Origin: Limimaricola sp027213785
GTDB lineage: Bacteria > Pseudomonadota > Alphaproteobacteria > Rhodobacterales > Rhodobacteraceae
Assembly: GCF_050847355.1 (NCBI RefSeq)
Contig: NZ_CP193759.1
Coordinates: 62,001 to 126,000, forward strand
Reading direction: 5' to 3'
Length of the DNA: 64,000 nucleotides
Made by a program: the position numbers and the translations under genes. Positions 1 through 8,537 of this stretch are shown here, one piece after another (position 1 is the stretch's first letter; every line of letters begins with the position of its first letter). The notes below the pieces were generated by a model. The model ran no database searches and was not told the origin of the DNA. It saw only the letters and a program-made list of their open reading frames with translations.

Positions 1-1
1 G

Positions 2-1189
2 GACGGTTTCCTCGACCTGGGGCTGTCGAAGCGACGCCGGGTGATCAAGCCGCCGGATTGGCGGCACATGCCTTACCCCTTCGTCTATGGCCAGATGGAT
101 GCGAGCCTGTTCGACCACGCCGCCTGGCGCGACTGCGCCCGTCAGGCCAGCGGTGGGCGCGACTTCTTCGACCTCGCCGGCGACCAGGCCGCCGCCGACG
201 ACCCGGTGCTGGTGAACTATATCCGCTCCACCATGCTGCCTCGGCGCGGGATCCGCGCCGAGGCGGACGAGATCCTGATCACCGTCGGCGCGCAGAACGC
301 GCTGTGGCTCGCGGCCGAGTTGCTGACCCGAAGACCGCTCAAGGCGATGGGCGAAAACCCGGGCTATCCCGACACGCTGCAGGCGCTGCGCTGGTGCGGA
401 GCGGATGTCGGCACGGTCGAGGTCGACGAGCACGGGCTGCCCCCCGAGCGCATCCCGGAGGGCACGGGGGCGGTCTTCGTCAGCCCCAGCCATCATGCGC
501 CCACCGGCGCGACCATGCCGGTCAAGCGCCGCCGCCAGCTGCTGCGCGCCGCCGCGGAGCGCGATTTCGTGGTGATCGAGGACGACTACGATTTCGAGAT
601 GAGCTTTCTCGAGGCGCCGAGCCCGGCCCTGAAGTCGCTCGATCGCGACGGTCGGGTGATCTATGTCGGCAGCTTTTCAAAGGCGCTGTTTCCCGGCCTG
701 CGGCTCGGTTATCTGGTGGGACCGGCCCGCTTCGTCGCCGAGGCGCGCGAGCTCAGGGCGCTGATCCTGCGTCACCCGCCGGGCCATCTGCAACGCACCG
801 CCGCCTATTTTCTCGCGCAGGGGCATTACGATCGGCTGATGCGCGAGCTGCGCCGAGCCTTCGCGCAGCGGCGCTCGGAGATGCAGGCGGCGCTGAGGGG
901 GACCGGGCTCAGCATCGCCGGCGCGGCGCGGTTCGGCGGCTCCAGCGTCTGGGTCGAGGGGCCGCCGGGACTGTGCTCGAACGCACTCGCCGAGGCACTG
1001 CTGGGAGAGGGCGTGGTGATCGAACCGGGGGCGTCGTTCTTCGACCGGTTCGAGGGGCCTTGCCCGTTCTTCCGGCTCGGCTACTCCTCCATCGCCTCCG
1101 AGAGGATCGCCGAAGGCGTGGCGCGGATCGCGCAGATGGTCCGGCGGCTTCGGCCGATGGCATTCGCGCCGGGCCGAACGGGGTCGTAG
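2..1189 (+). CDS. MocR-family PLP-dependent transcriptional regulator, C-terminal part (5' truncated by window edge)
   Basis: The reading frame is open from base 2, so the true start and the N-terminal GntR-type winged helix lie outside the window. What remains is the fold-type I aminotransferase-like domain. The first visible residues (KPPDW, then PYPFVYGQ) match the linker/entry of MocR regulators. The PLP lysine lies in GSFSKALFPGLRLGY, at about residue 214 counted from the GTG at 41. MocR proteins use this domain as a ligand sensor rather than as an enzyme. A stand-alone aminotransferase is less likely because of the entry motif. The gene converges on the BCCT transporter with 34 bp between stops; a regulatory link to it cannot be shown from sequence. 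Confidence 0.85.
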   Translation, partial: DGFLDLGLSKRRRVIKPPDWRHMPYPFVYGQMDASLFDHAAWRDCARQASGGRDFFDLAGDQAAADDPVLVNYIRSTMLPRRGIRAEADEILITVGAQNALWLAAELLTRRPLKAMGENPGYPDTLQALRWCGADVGTVEVDEHGLPPERIPEGTGAVFVSPSHHAPTGATMPVKRRRQLLRAAAERDFVVIEDDYDFEMSFLEAPSPALKSLDRDGRVIYVGSFSKALFPGLRLGYLVGPARFVAEARELRALILRHPPGHLQRTAAYFLAQGHYDRLMRELRRAFAQRRSEMQAALRGTGLSIAGAARFGGSSVWVEGPPGLCSNALAEALLGEGVVIEPGASFFDRFEGPCPFFRLGYSSIASERIAEGVARIAQMVRRLRPMAFAPGRTGS

Positions 1190-1223
1190 CCCCCTCGGCC
1201 CGGCGCGGGATGTCGCCGGCTCG

Positions 1224-2888
1224 TCACTCCGCCGGGGCGCCTTCGGCCGTGTCGGTCCTGGCGGAGGCGGTGCCGAGCTGGGCATAGGCGTCATGCACGT
1301 CCGTGCCCATGTTGTGCTCGGCCTCGGCATCGCTGCGGAACCGCTGGCGGTGACGATGGACCATCAGGTTGTCCCAGCGGAGCGCCCGCACGAGGCCCCA
1401 TGCGATCAGGCACAGCACCACCGCGAAGGGGAAGCCCGCGATCACCGCCGCAGCCTGCAACGCACCCAAGCCCCCCGCAAGCAACAGCACCGAGGCCACC
1501 GCGCCTTCGGACACCGCCCAGAAGATGCGCTGCACCTTGGGCGGGTTCGGATCGCCGCCGGCGGTCAGCATGTCGATCACGAAGCTGCCCGAATCCGAGG
1601 AGGTCACGAACCACATCACGATCAGGATCGTCGCGAACAGCGATGTCACGCCCGAGAAGGGGAAGTAGTCGAGCAGGGCGAACATGGTGTTGGCGTAGTT
1701 CTCGCGCGTGGCGTCGACCAGGGTCGGGTCGCCGGTGAGCGAGATCGAGATCGCGGTGCCGCCGAAGGCGGTGAACCAGAAGAACATGATCGAGCAGGGC
1801 AGCAGCATCACCCCGAACATGAACTCGCGCACGGTGCGGCCACGGCTGATCCGGGCCACGAAGACGCCGACGAAGGGCGCCCAGCTGACCCACCAGGCCC
1901 AGTAGAAGATGGTCCAGCTCTCCTGCCAGTTGCCGCCGTCATTGCCGCCCTGCCAGCCCTCGTTCCAGGTGCCGAGCTGGATGAAGCGGCTCAGGTAGTA
2001 GCCGTAATTGTCGACGAAGCTGTCGAGGATGAACAGCGTCGGGCCGACGATCACCATGAAGGCGAGGAAGACGAGCGTCAGGATGATGTTGATGTTGGAG
2101 AGGCGCTTGATGCCGCCGTCGAGACCGGCGACGACCGAAAGCGTCGCCATGCCGGTGATCGCGGCGATGATGAGGATCTGGACCACAACGTTGTTGGGCA
2201 CGCCGAACAGCTCGTTCAGGCCGGCATTGACCTGCGTGGCGCCGAGGCCCAGCGAGGTGACGATGCCGAACATGGTGCCGAACACCGCGACGATGTCGAC
2301 GAGATCGCCCCAGAACCCGTAGATCCGGTCGCCGATCAGCGGGTAGAGCGCCGAGCGGATCGCCAGCGGCAGCCCCTTGCGGAAGTGGAAATAGGCCAGC
2401 GCCAGCGCCACCACCGCGTAGATGCCCCAGGCGTGGAATCCCCAATGCATGAAGCTGATCGCCATCGCCTCCTGCGCCGCCTGCACGGTTTCGGGGTCGG
2501 CCATGGGGGGCGCGAAGTAGTGATACATCGGCTCGGCCACGCCCCAGTAGATCAGGCCGATGCCGATACCCGCCGAGAACAGCATCGCGGTCCAGGAGAA
2601 CAGAGAATATTCCGGATTCTCGTCCATCCGGCCCAGCCGGACATCGCCGAAGGGCCCGACCCCCATGAAGATCACGAAGACCAGCAGCAGGTTGATAAGG
2701 ATGATCATCGCCCAGCCGAAATAGCCGGCGAGCCAGCCTTGGATCCCGGTGAAGACCGTGTTGGCGAGTTCGTTGAAGACCGCGCCGAACAGGATGAACC
2801 CGATGATCAGCGCCGCCGAGACGATGAAGACCGGTCGGTTGACCTTTGGAAATATCCAGAACCGCTCCTGCGGTCGCATGCCTGACAT
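1224..2888 (-). CDS. BCCT-family transporter (betaine/carnitine/choline type)
   Basis: A 554-residue inner-membrane secondary transporter with about 12 hydrophobic segments. Family marks are the glycine-rich GIGIG motif followed by YWGVAEP (about residues 107-120) and the tryptophan-rich signature around residues 325-356 (FYWAWWVSWAPF, then ARISRGRTVREF). BCCT proteins take up trimethylammonium or related zwitterionic osmolytes, usually with sodium. The C-terminal tail of about 55 residues is hydrophilic, as in osmoregulated members. The start ATG at 2888 has a purine-rich AGGACGAG stretch ahead of it. Which osmolyte it carries is not readable from the sequence. Confidence 0.93.
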   Translation of the reverse strand: MSGMRPQERFWIFPKVNRPVFIVSAALIIGFILFGAVFNELANTVFTGIQGWLAGYFGWAMIILINLLLVFVIFMGVGPFGDVRLGRMDENPEYSLFSWTAMLFSAGIGIGLIYWGVAEPMYHYFAPPMADPETVQAAQEAMAISFMHWGFHAWGIYAVVALALAYFHFRKGLPLAIRSALYPLIGDRIYGFWGDLVDIVAVFGTMFGIVTSLGLGATQVNAGLNELFGVPNNVVVQILIIAAITGMATLSVVAGLDGGIKRLSNINIILTLVFLAFMVIVGPTLFILDSFVDNYGYYLSRFIQLGTWNEGWQGGNDGGNWQESWTIFYWAWWVSWAPFVGVFVARISRGRTVREFMFGVMLLPCSIMFFWFTAFGGTAISISLTGDPTLVDATRENYANTMFALLDYFPFSGVTSLFATILIVMWFVTSSDSGSFVIDMLTAGGDPNPPKVQRIFWAVSEGAVASVLLLAGGLGALQAAAVIAGFPFAVVLCLIAWGLVRALRWDNLMVHRHRQRFRSDAEAEHNMGTDVHDAYAQLGTASARTDTAEGAPAE

Positions 2889-3293
2889 GATCTCGTCCTC
2901 GCTCCTGCCAATCGATTGGGGCTCAACGCGCTTGGCCCGATGTCGTTCACATTACCTTTCGGCAGGTTCCGTCACGAAAGCCGGAGCACGGAGCAGGTGG
3001 CAGCGATCTGCCGATGCCACCGGAGCGGGCGTCCACGGGTGCCACAGCGGCGTGTTCGAGGCGTAAACGAAAGGCCGCGCGGGGCGGATCAGGCCCCGGC
3101 GACCGTGGTTTCGCGGGCTGTTTCCGGGCGAAAGCCGGAGGGATTTGTCGCGAGCTGTATCGCGTCGCGGCGCTGCGACAGACGGCGACAAAGCCCGCGT
3201 GGCGCGGCTCTTATCCAGCAGGCAGGAAGGCCCAAGTGAACGACACGGCGCCGATGACGACGCCGGACAGACAACCCAGAAAAGGGCCAAGAC
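2889..3293. other. 405-bp intergenic region between divergent BCCT and EF-hand genes
   Basis: I see no credible coding frame; the frames that stay open lack ribosome sites and family-like sequence. The notable element is the inverted repeat at 3140-3196, listed separately. The remainder is GC-rich and presumably holds the leftward BCCT promoter and the rightward EF-hand promoter. Confidence 0.6.
3140..3196. promoter_or_regulatory. 55-57 bp inverted operator, copy A (upstream of EF-hand gene)
   Basis: Left arm GGGATTTGTCGC (3140-3151) and right arm GCGACAAAGCCC (3185-3196) are reverse complements with one mismatch, separated by exactly 33 bp. Inside each arm the TGTC core is repeated 10 bp further in: TGT at 3156-3158 on the left and GACA at 3177-3180 on the right. 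Each half is thus a one-helical-turn direct repeat and the halves face each other. The right arm ends 97 bp before the EF-hand start codon. The same architecture recurs at 36151-36205 before the RND efflux operon. Paired 10-bp direct repeats are typical of OmpR/PhoB-type response regulators; the actual regulator is unknown. Confidence 0.6.
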
Positions 3294-3860
3294 ATGAAAC
3301 CGAACACTCTTCTTCCCACCGCCTTCCTCGTGACCGCGCTGCTGGGTGCCGGCGCCGCGGTCGCCACCGCGCAGAGCCAGCCGCCGGTTCAGGAGCCGGC
3401 CGCCGCGACCGCCCAGGCCGCGCCGGCCGAGGCGCAAGCGGCCGATGAGCGCGGCCCCCGCATGCATCGCGGCGGCGACGAGGACCGCCGGGGCGGCCGG
3501 CACCATGGCCGCGGCGCCGGGCATGGCGGACCGCGTGGCGGCATGATGATGCAGCGGATCATGACCCAAGCCGATGCCGACGGCGATGGCAGCCTGACGC
3601 TGGAGGAAATCGAGGCTTTCCGCACCGCGCAGGTCGAGAGCGCCGATGCGTCTGGTGACGGCGCTCTGACGATCGAGGAGTTCGAGACGCTCTACAACGC
3701 CTTCATGCGCGAGCGCATGGTCGATGCCTTCCAAGCGTTCGACGCCGATGGCGACGGCGAGATCGTCGAGGGCGAGATCGATGCCCGCCTCGACCCCATG
3801 CTCGAACGGATGGATCGTGACGGCGACGGCGCGATCAGCCCGGCCGACCGCCGCCGCTGA
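3294..3860 (+). CDS. Secreted/periplasmic four-EF-hand calcium-binding protein
   Basis: A 188-residue protein with a cleavable-looking signal peptide (hydrophobic core about residues 6-24, AxA near 24-26). An Ala/Pro-rich stretch and a His/Gly/Arg-rich linker (about 57-83) follow, then four canonical 12-residue EF-hand loops at about 94-105, 118-129, 150-161 and 174-185. Loops 1-3 have the DxDGDG or DxSGDG core and a terminal Glu; loop 4 ends in Asp, which usually weakens calcium binding. It should act in the periplasm as a calcium buffer or sensor. It faces away from the BCCT gene and converges on the oxidase operon. Its promoter region shares a large inverted repeat with the RND efflux operon, suggesting co-regulation, perhaps in an envelope-stress response. 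Confidence 0.85.
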   Translation: MKPNTLLPTAFLVTALLGAGAAVATAQSQPPVQEPAAATAQAAPAEAQAADERGPRMHRGGDEDRRGGRHHGRGAGHGGPRGGMMMQRIMTQADADGDGSLTLEEIEAFRTAQVESADASGDGALTIEEFETLYNAFMRERMVDAFQAFDADGDGEIVEGEIDARLDPMLERMDRDGDGAISPADRRR

Positions 3861-3870
3861 ACGTTCTTCT

Positions 3871-3900
3871 CTTGGCGGGGTCTCACCGGGCCCCGCCGAG
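3871..3900. terminator. Stem-loop between convergent EF-hand and cox genes
   Basis: CTTGGCGGGG (3871-3880) pairs with CCCCGCCGAG (3891-3900) with one G-T wobble and a 10-nt loop. It sits just after the EF-hand stop and before the end of the oxidase operon. There is no clear T-tract on either strand, so intrinsic termination is likely but not certain. Confidence 0.45.
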
Positions 3901-3958
3901 CCGGATCGTCCTGCTACCGGCGATCCGCGCCGCGATCCGTCCTCCCCCGGGTCGCGGC

Positions 3959-4342
3959 CTATTCATGCCCGCCTTCCCGCGCGACGGCGAGGTCCGGATC
4001 GCCGGAGAGATAGGTCGTCCGCGATTGCAACGTGTAGTCGGACTCGGCCAGCATGATCCCCATGAAGACCAGCGCGGCGAGCGGCGGCAGCAGGATTGCA
4101 TAGACGAGCGCCAGCCGTTCCCATGCCATGTGCATGAACACCGCGACGATCAGCCCGGCCTTCAGCACCATGAATATCAGGATCAGACTCCAGCGTAGCG
4201 CGCCCTGAAGCTGCGCGTAATCCACCATGTAGGAGGCGGCGCTGAGCACGAACAGGAAGCCCCAGCAGGTGAGGTAGAGCCGGATCGGATGGGCCTGCCC
4301 TTCGTGGGCGGCATGGGTGTCGGAGGCGGCGGCATGCGTCAT
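3959..4342 (-). CDS. Cytochrome c oxidase subunit IV (CyoD/caa3 subunit IV-like)
   Basis: A 127-residue small membrane protein with three predicted helices (about residues 24-42, 50-73 and 79-98) after a His/Ala-rich leader. The order and size match prokaryotic subunit IV of haem-copper oxidases, including the FMHM motif near the end of helix two. It is the last gene of the operon, 7 bp after subunit III. Subunit IV stabilises the oxidase and is not catalytic. The hydrophilic C-terminal tail (about 30 residues) is unremarkable. Confidence 0.85.
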   Translation of the reverse strand: MTHAAASDTHAAHEGQAHPIRLYLTCWGFLFVLSAASYMVDYAQLQGALRWSLILIFMVLKAGLIVAVFMHMAWERLALVYAILLPPLAALVFMGIMLAESDYTLQSRTTYLSGDPDLAVAREGGHE

Positions 4343-4349
4343 GTTTCCC

Positions 4350-5063
4350 TCACCATAGGTAGAAGAACGCGAAGATGAAGACCCAGACGAGGTCGACGAA
4401 GTGCCAGTAGAGGCCCATGATCTCCACCGCCTCGTAATCGCCCTTCTCGCGGCAGAGCCATGTCCTGCGGCCGCTGTCGAATTCGCCCTTGCGGACCTTG
4501 TTGGCGACGATCAGCAGGAACAGCACCCCGAAACTGACATGGGTCCCGTGAAAGCCGGTGATCATGAAGAAGGTCGCGCCGAACTGCTCGGCGCCCCACG
4601 GGTTGCCCCATGGCCGCACGCCCTCGGAAATGAGCTTCGTCCACTCGAAGGCCTGCATGCCGACGAAGAGCGCGCCGAGCGCGGCGGTGGCGAACATCAG
4701 CTGTGCGGTGCGACGGCGGTTGCGCGCATAGGCGAAGTTCACCGCCATCGCCATCGTCCCCGAGGACGAGATCAGCACGAAGGTCATGATCGCGATCAGC
4801 AGCAGCGGCAGCTCGGTCTGGCCGACATGCAGCGCGAAGACCTCGCTGGCATTGGGCCATTCGACCTCGGTCGAACTGCGCGCCGACATGTAGGAGATGA
4901 GGAAGATCGCGAAGACGAAGGTGTCGCTCAGCAGGAAGATCCACATCATCGCCTTGCCCCAGGAGGCGGTCTTGAACGCCCTCTGGTCCGAGGCCCAATC
5001 CGCGGCGACCCCTTCGAGCCCGCTCGGGCGGGGCGGTGACCTGTGGGCGGTGGCGTCGGTCAT
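4350..5063 (-). CDS. coxC: Cytochrome c oxidase subunit III
   Basis: 237 residues starting at the ATG at 5063, 11 bp after the previous gene stops. The sequence has helices typical of haem-copper oxidase subunit III, with the conserved FFMITGFHGTHVSFG and GLYWHFVDLVWVFIF segments in the last third. Subunit III surrounds subunit I and helps proton uptake in the inner membrane. A longer frame runs upstream to 5849 but that part is antisense-type sequence over the neighbouring gene and shows no oxidase homology. Confidence 0.92.
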   Translation of the reverse strand: MTDATAHRSPPRPSGLEGVAADWASDQRAFKTASWGKAMMWIFLLSDTFVFAIFLISYMSARSSTEVEWPNASEVFALHVGQTELPLLLIAIMTFVLISSSGTMAMAVNFAYARNRRRTAQLMFATAALGALFVGMQAFEWTKLISEGVRPWGNPWGAEQFGATFFMITGFHGTHVSFGVLFLLIVANKVRKGEFDSGRRTWLCREKGDYEAVEIMGLYWHFVDLVWVFIFAFFYLW

Positions 5064-5074
5064 GCTCGTCTCCC

Positions 5075-5767
5075 TCAGCTCAGGATCGCCCGGCACAGCG
5101 CGGCGGCGTCGCTGGCCCAGCCGGTGAGGATCGCCATCATGGCGATCCAGACGATCAGCAGGAAATGCCAGTAGATCGCGCAGAGCGCGACGGCGGGCGC
5201 GGCGGCGCCGGGCCCCGCGCGCAGCCGCGTGGCCACCCGCGCCAGCGCCACAAGTCCGCCGAGGATATGCAGCCCGTGCAGCCCGGAGATCAGGTAGAAG
5301 AAGCTCGCCCCCGGCGTCGCCGCGAGCCCCTGCCCGGTTTCCACCATCCGCGCCCATGCGAGGCCCTGCGCCAGCAGAAAGGCCGCCATGCTCGCCGCGC
5401 CCGCGCCGATCCAGCGCGCGAGGCCCGGCCCGTCGCCGCGCCGGGCGGCGAAGACGGCGGCCTGCAGCGCGAGGCTGCTCAGCGCCAAGAGCGCCGTGCC
5501 GGCCCAGACCACGCGCGGCAGCCGCATCTCGAACCAGTCGGCATAGCCCATCCGCATGGTGACCGCGCTGCCCGCCAGCGCGAACAGCCCGCCCGCGACA
5601 ATCAGGAACACGCCGAGCCCGGCCCGGCCCGTGGGCTGGCCGCCGGGGGAGGGGCTGCGGGTGACGGCGCCGGTCTCGAGCCACGGCCTCTCGGCCACGC
5701 CCTGCCGCCAGAGCCATGTCAGCGCGATCCCGGCGACCAGCGCCACGAAGCCCAGCACGATGCTCAT
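5075..5767 (-). CDS. Second subunit III-like haem-copper oxidase protein
   Basis: 230 residues, hydrophobic, with subunit III landmarks in diverged form: GASFFYLISGLHGLHILGG near residue 155 and IYWHFLLIVWIAMMAIL near the C-terminus. It overlaps the end of coxA by 4 bp (ATGA), so translation is probably coupled. The operon therefore encodes two subunit III family proteins. Known caa3/ba3-like clusters in alphaproteobacteria sometimes hold such a pair. It lacks the extended N-terminus of the true subunit III downstream. Whether both assemble into the same complex is not visible. Confidence 0.82.
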   Translation of the reverse strand: MSIVLGFVALVAGIALTWLWRQGVAERPWLETGAVTRSPSPGGQPTGRAGLGVFLIVAGGLFALAGSAVTMRMGYADWFEMRLPRVVWAGTALLALSSLALQAAVFAARRGDGPGLARWIGAGAASMAAFLLAQGLAWARMVETGQGLAATPGASFFYLISGLHGLHILGGLVALARVATRLRAGPGAAAPAVALCAIYWHFLLIVWIAMMAILTGWASDAAALCRAILS

Positions 5768-7536
5768 GGCACGTGGCTCCAGCTGGCGCGGTGGCCGGGA
5801 TCGTCCTGCGCGATGTAGTCGCGCGGCGCGCCGGGCACCGAGTAGTCATAGGCCCAGCGATGGACCACCGGCAGCTCCTCGCCCCAGTTGCCGTGGCGCG
5901 GCGGTACCTCGGGCGTCTGCCATTCGAGCGAGGCGGCGCGCCACGGGTTGTGGCCCGCCTTGCGGCCCCGCGCGAGGCTCCATGCGACGTTGAACAGGAA
6001 CAGCATCTGCGCCGCGCCCACGGTCAGCGCCGCGACGGTGATGAAGGCGTTGAGCGTGGCGACGCTGTCGGGCACGAAGCTCGCCGAGATGTCGGGATAG
6101 CGGCGCGGCACCCCGACGAGACCCACGTAATGCATCGGGAAGAAGATCGCGTAGGCGCCGATGAAGGTGACCCAGAAGTGGATCAGCCCCATCCTGTGCG
6201 ACAGCATCCGTCCCGAGATCAGCGGGAACCAGTGATAGATCGCGCCATAGATCACCATGATCGGCGCGACCCCCATCACCATGTGGAAATGCGCCACGAC
6301 GAACATCGTGTCCGACAGCGGCACGTCGACCACCACGTTGCCGAGGAAGAGGCCGGTGAGCCCGCCATTGAGGAAGGTGACGATGAAGCCCAACGCGAAG
6401 AGCATCGGCAGGGTCAGGTGGATGTCGCCGCGCCAGAGCGTCAGGATCCAGTTGTAGACCTTGAGCGCGGTGGGCACCGCGATGATCAGCGTCGTGGTGG
6501 CGAAGAAGAAGCCGAAATAGGGGTGCATGCCCGAGACGTACATGTGGTGCGCCCAGACGATGAAGGACAGCGCGCCGATGATGACGATGGCCCAGACCAT
6601 CATCCGGTAGCCGAAGATGTTCTTGCGCGCATGCACCGCGATCAGGTCCGACACGATGCCGAAGGCCGGCAGCGCCACGATGTACACCTCCGGGTGGCCG
6701 AAGAACCAGAACAGGTGCTGGAACACGATCGGCGAGCCGCCGCCATAGCTCAGCTGCTCGCCCATCTCCACCAGCGCCGGCATGAAGAACGACGTGCCCA
6801 GAAGCCGGTCGAACAGCATCATCACGCTCGCCACGAACAGCGCCGGAAAGGCCAGCAGCGCCATCACCGTGGCGGTGAAGATGCCCCAGATGGTGAGCGG
6901 CATCCGCATCAATGTCATGCCCCGCGTGCGCGCCTGCAGCACCGTGACGGCGTAGTTCAACCCGCCCATGGTGAAGCCGATGATGAACAGGATCAGCGAC
7001 ACCAGCATCAGCACGATGCCCCATTGCGTGCCGCCCGGCGTGCCCGACAGGATCGCCTGCGGCGGGTAGAGCGTCCAGCCCGCGCCCGTCGGCCCGCCCG
7101 GTGCGAAGAAGCTCGCCGCGAGCACCACCACGGCGAGGAAATATACCCAGAAGCTCAGCATGTTGACGAAGGGAAACACCATGTCCCGCGCGCCGACCAT
7201 CAGCGGGATCAGGTAGTTGCCGAAGCCGCCCAGGAAGATCGCGGTGAGCAGGTAGACCACCATGATCATGCCGTGCATGGTGATGAACTGGTAATATGCC
7301 TCGGCCGAGATGAAATCGAACACGCCCGGAAAGCCGAGCTGCATCCGGATCAGCCATGACAGGACGAGGGCGACGAGGCCGATCGCGATGGCGGTGCCGG
7401 AATATTGCAGCGCGATGTACTTGGCGTCCTGCGAGAAGACCCAGCGCGACCAGAAGCCGTGGGCATGCGGCGGCGGCAGGTCGGGCACTTCGGCGGGCGG
7501 AATGCCCGTGTCGGGGTCTTCGCTGACGCTGCTCAT
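5764..7536 (-). CDS. coxA: Cytochrome c oxidase subunit I (A1-type haem-copper oxidase)
   Basis: 590 residues from the ATG at 7536, which overlaps the coxB stop by 4 bp. Catalytic residues are in place. Haem a ligands are His88 (TMHGM) and His418. CuB ligands are His281, His330 and His331, with the cross-linked Tyr285 in GHPEVYI. His416 is the haem a3 ligand (AHFHMV). Glu283 marks the D-channel of an A1-type enzyme, and Asp118 (GARDMVFP), Asn107 and Lys359 match the D- and K-channels. It reduces oxygen to water and pumps protons. An upstream in-frame extension to 7695 lies inside coxB and is not used. Confidence 0.97.
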   Translation of the reverse strand: MSSVSEDPDTGIPPAEVPDLPPPHAHGFWSRWVFSQDAKYIALQYSGTAIAIGLVALVLSWLIRMQLGFPGVFDFISAEAYYQFITMHGMIMVVYLLTAIFLGGFGNYLIPLMVGARDMVFPFVNMLSFWVYFLAVVVLAASFFAPGGPTGAGWTLYPPQAILSGTPGGTQWGIVLMLVSLILFIIGFTMGGLNYAVTVLQARTRGMTLMRMPLTIWGIFTATVMALLAFPALFVASVMMLFDRLLGTSFFMPALVEMGEQLSYGGGSPIVFQHLFWFFGHPEVYIVALPAFGIVSDLIAVHARKNIFGYRMMVWAIVIIGALSFIVWAHHMYVSGMHPYFGFFFATTTLIIAVPTALKVYNWILTLWRGDIHLTLPMLFALGFIVTFLNGGLTGLFLGNVVVDVPLSDTMFVVAHFHMVMGVAPIMVIYGAIYHWFPLISGRMLSHRMGLIHFWVTFIGAYAIFFPMHYVGLVGVPRRYPDISASFVPDSVATLNAFITVAALTVGAAQMLFLFNVAWSLARGRKAGHNPWRAASLEWQTPEVPPRHGNWGEELPVVHRWAYDYSVPGAPRDYIAQDDPGHRASWSHVP

Positions 7537-8378
7537 GGATCGCTCCCTCCGATCGGCTCCGCGGTATTCGCGACCTGCACTTCCTTGCCAGCTGGCAATC
7601 CCGCGAAGGTGAGCTGCTCGCCGAGCCAGGCCTCGTACTCGGCCTCCTCGTCGATCAGCACGTAGCCGCGCATGTAGCCGTGCCCGGTGCCGCACAGCTC
7701 GGCGCAGAGCACCTCGAACTCGCCCGTGCGGGTCGGGGTGAACCAGAAATAGGTGACCATGCCGGGCACCATGTCCATCTTGGCGCGGAATTCGGGCACG
7801 TAGAAATCATGCAGCACATCGACCGAGCGCAGCAGCACCTTCACCGGCTTGCCGATCGGCAGGTGCAGATCGCCGCCGTCGATCACCACGTCGTCGGCGC
7901 CGAACCGGTCATGCGGGTTGAGCCCGAGCGGGTTGTCGGCCGAGATCCAGGTCACGTCCGAGCTTCCGAGCTGTCCATCCGCGCCGGGCAGCCGGTAGCT
8001 CCAGAACCACTGCTGGGCCACCACCTCGATCTCGGTGGCGTCATCGGGCACGGTGATGAACCGGTTCCAGACCACCAGCCCCGGCGCCAGCATCGCCGCG
8101 ACGCCGAGCGCGGTCAGCGCCGTGAGCCAGATCTCCAGCCGCTTGCTCTCGGGCTCGTAATGGGCGACGCGGCCGGGCTTGTGGCGGTAGCGGAACACGC
8201 ACCACGCCATGAACAGCACCACCGCCGTGAAGACGGCGCCGGTGATCCAGAAGGTGATGACCAGCGTGGTGTCGATATAGCCCCAGTTCGAGGCGATGGG
8301 CGTCCACCACCATGGGCTGACCAGATGGAACGCCACGGAAAACAGAACAATCAGAACCAGACTAGCCGCAACGATCAT
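7533..8378 (-). CDS. coxB: Cytochrome c oxidase subunit II (CuA subunit)
   Basis: 281 residues from the ATG at 8378, chosen because GGAAGGGA lies at ribosome-site distance and the protein then begins with a membrane anchor. Two N-terminal helices (about 1-20 and 37-62), then another hydrophobic stretch near 85-104, precede the periplasmic cupredoxin domain. The CuA site is complete: His190, and Cys225-Glu227-Cys229-His233-Met236 (CAELCGTGHGYM). It takes electrons from cytochrome c and passes them to subunit I. No fused cytochrome c domain is present, so this is not a full caa3 subunit II. A longer start at 8507 would add 43 residues without hydrophobic character. First gene of coxB-coxA-III-like-coxC-IV. 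Confidence 0.94.
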   Translation of the reverse strand: MIVAASLVLIVLFSVAFHLVSPWWWTPIASNWGYIDTTLVITFWITGAVFTAVVLFMAWCVFRYRHKPGRVAHYEPESKRLEIWLTALTALGVAAMLAPGLVVWNRFITVPDDATEIEVVAQQWFWSYRLPGADGQLGSSDVTWISADNPLGLNPHDRFGADDVVIDGGDLHLPIGKPVKVLLRSVDVLHDFYVPEFRAKMDMVPGMVTYFWFTPTRTGEFEVLCAELCGTGHGYMRGYVLIDEEAEYEAWLGEQLTFAGLPAGKEVQVANTAEPIGGSDP

Positions 8379-8537
8379 GGCGATGTCCCTTCCACGCGGG
8401 GGCGCAGGTCTCGGGTGCAGGCGCGTGGCAATCTTGCGAAGTGAAGCGACCATAGCCGAATTTCGGGAAATTTTCCAGCGGCATGCGATGGCACCCCGAA
8501 AGGGCACCCTGCGCCCGGGCGGATGACTGCCCCAGCG

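Noticed and set aside
1293..2885. 530-codon open frame antisense to the BCCT gene
   Set aside because: The frame is rich in His, Asp and Arg with no family features; it mirrors a clear transporter gene. High-GC codon use keeps antisense frames open.
5716..7359. 547-codon open frame antisense to coxA
   Set aside because: Same cause: charged low-complexity sequence opposite an unmistakable oxidase gene.
8379..8507. An upstream start for coxB adding 43 residues
   Set aside because: The extension is basic and not membrane-like; a good ribosome site precedes 8378.
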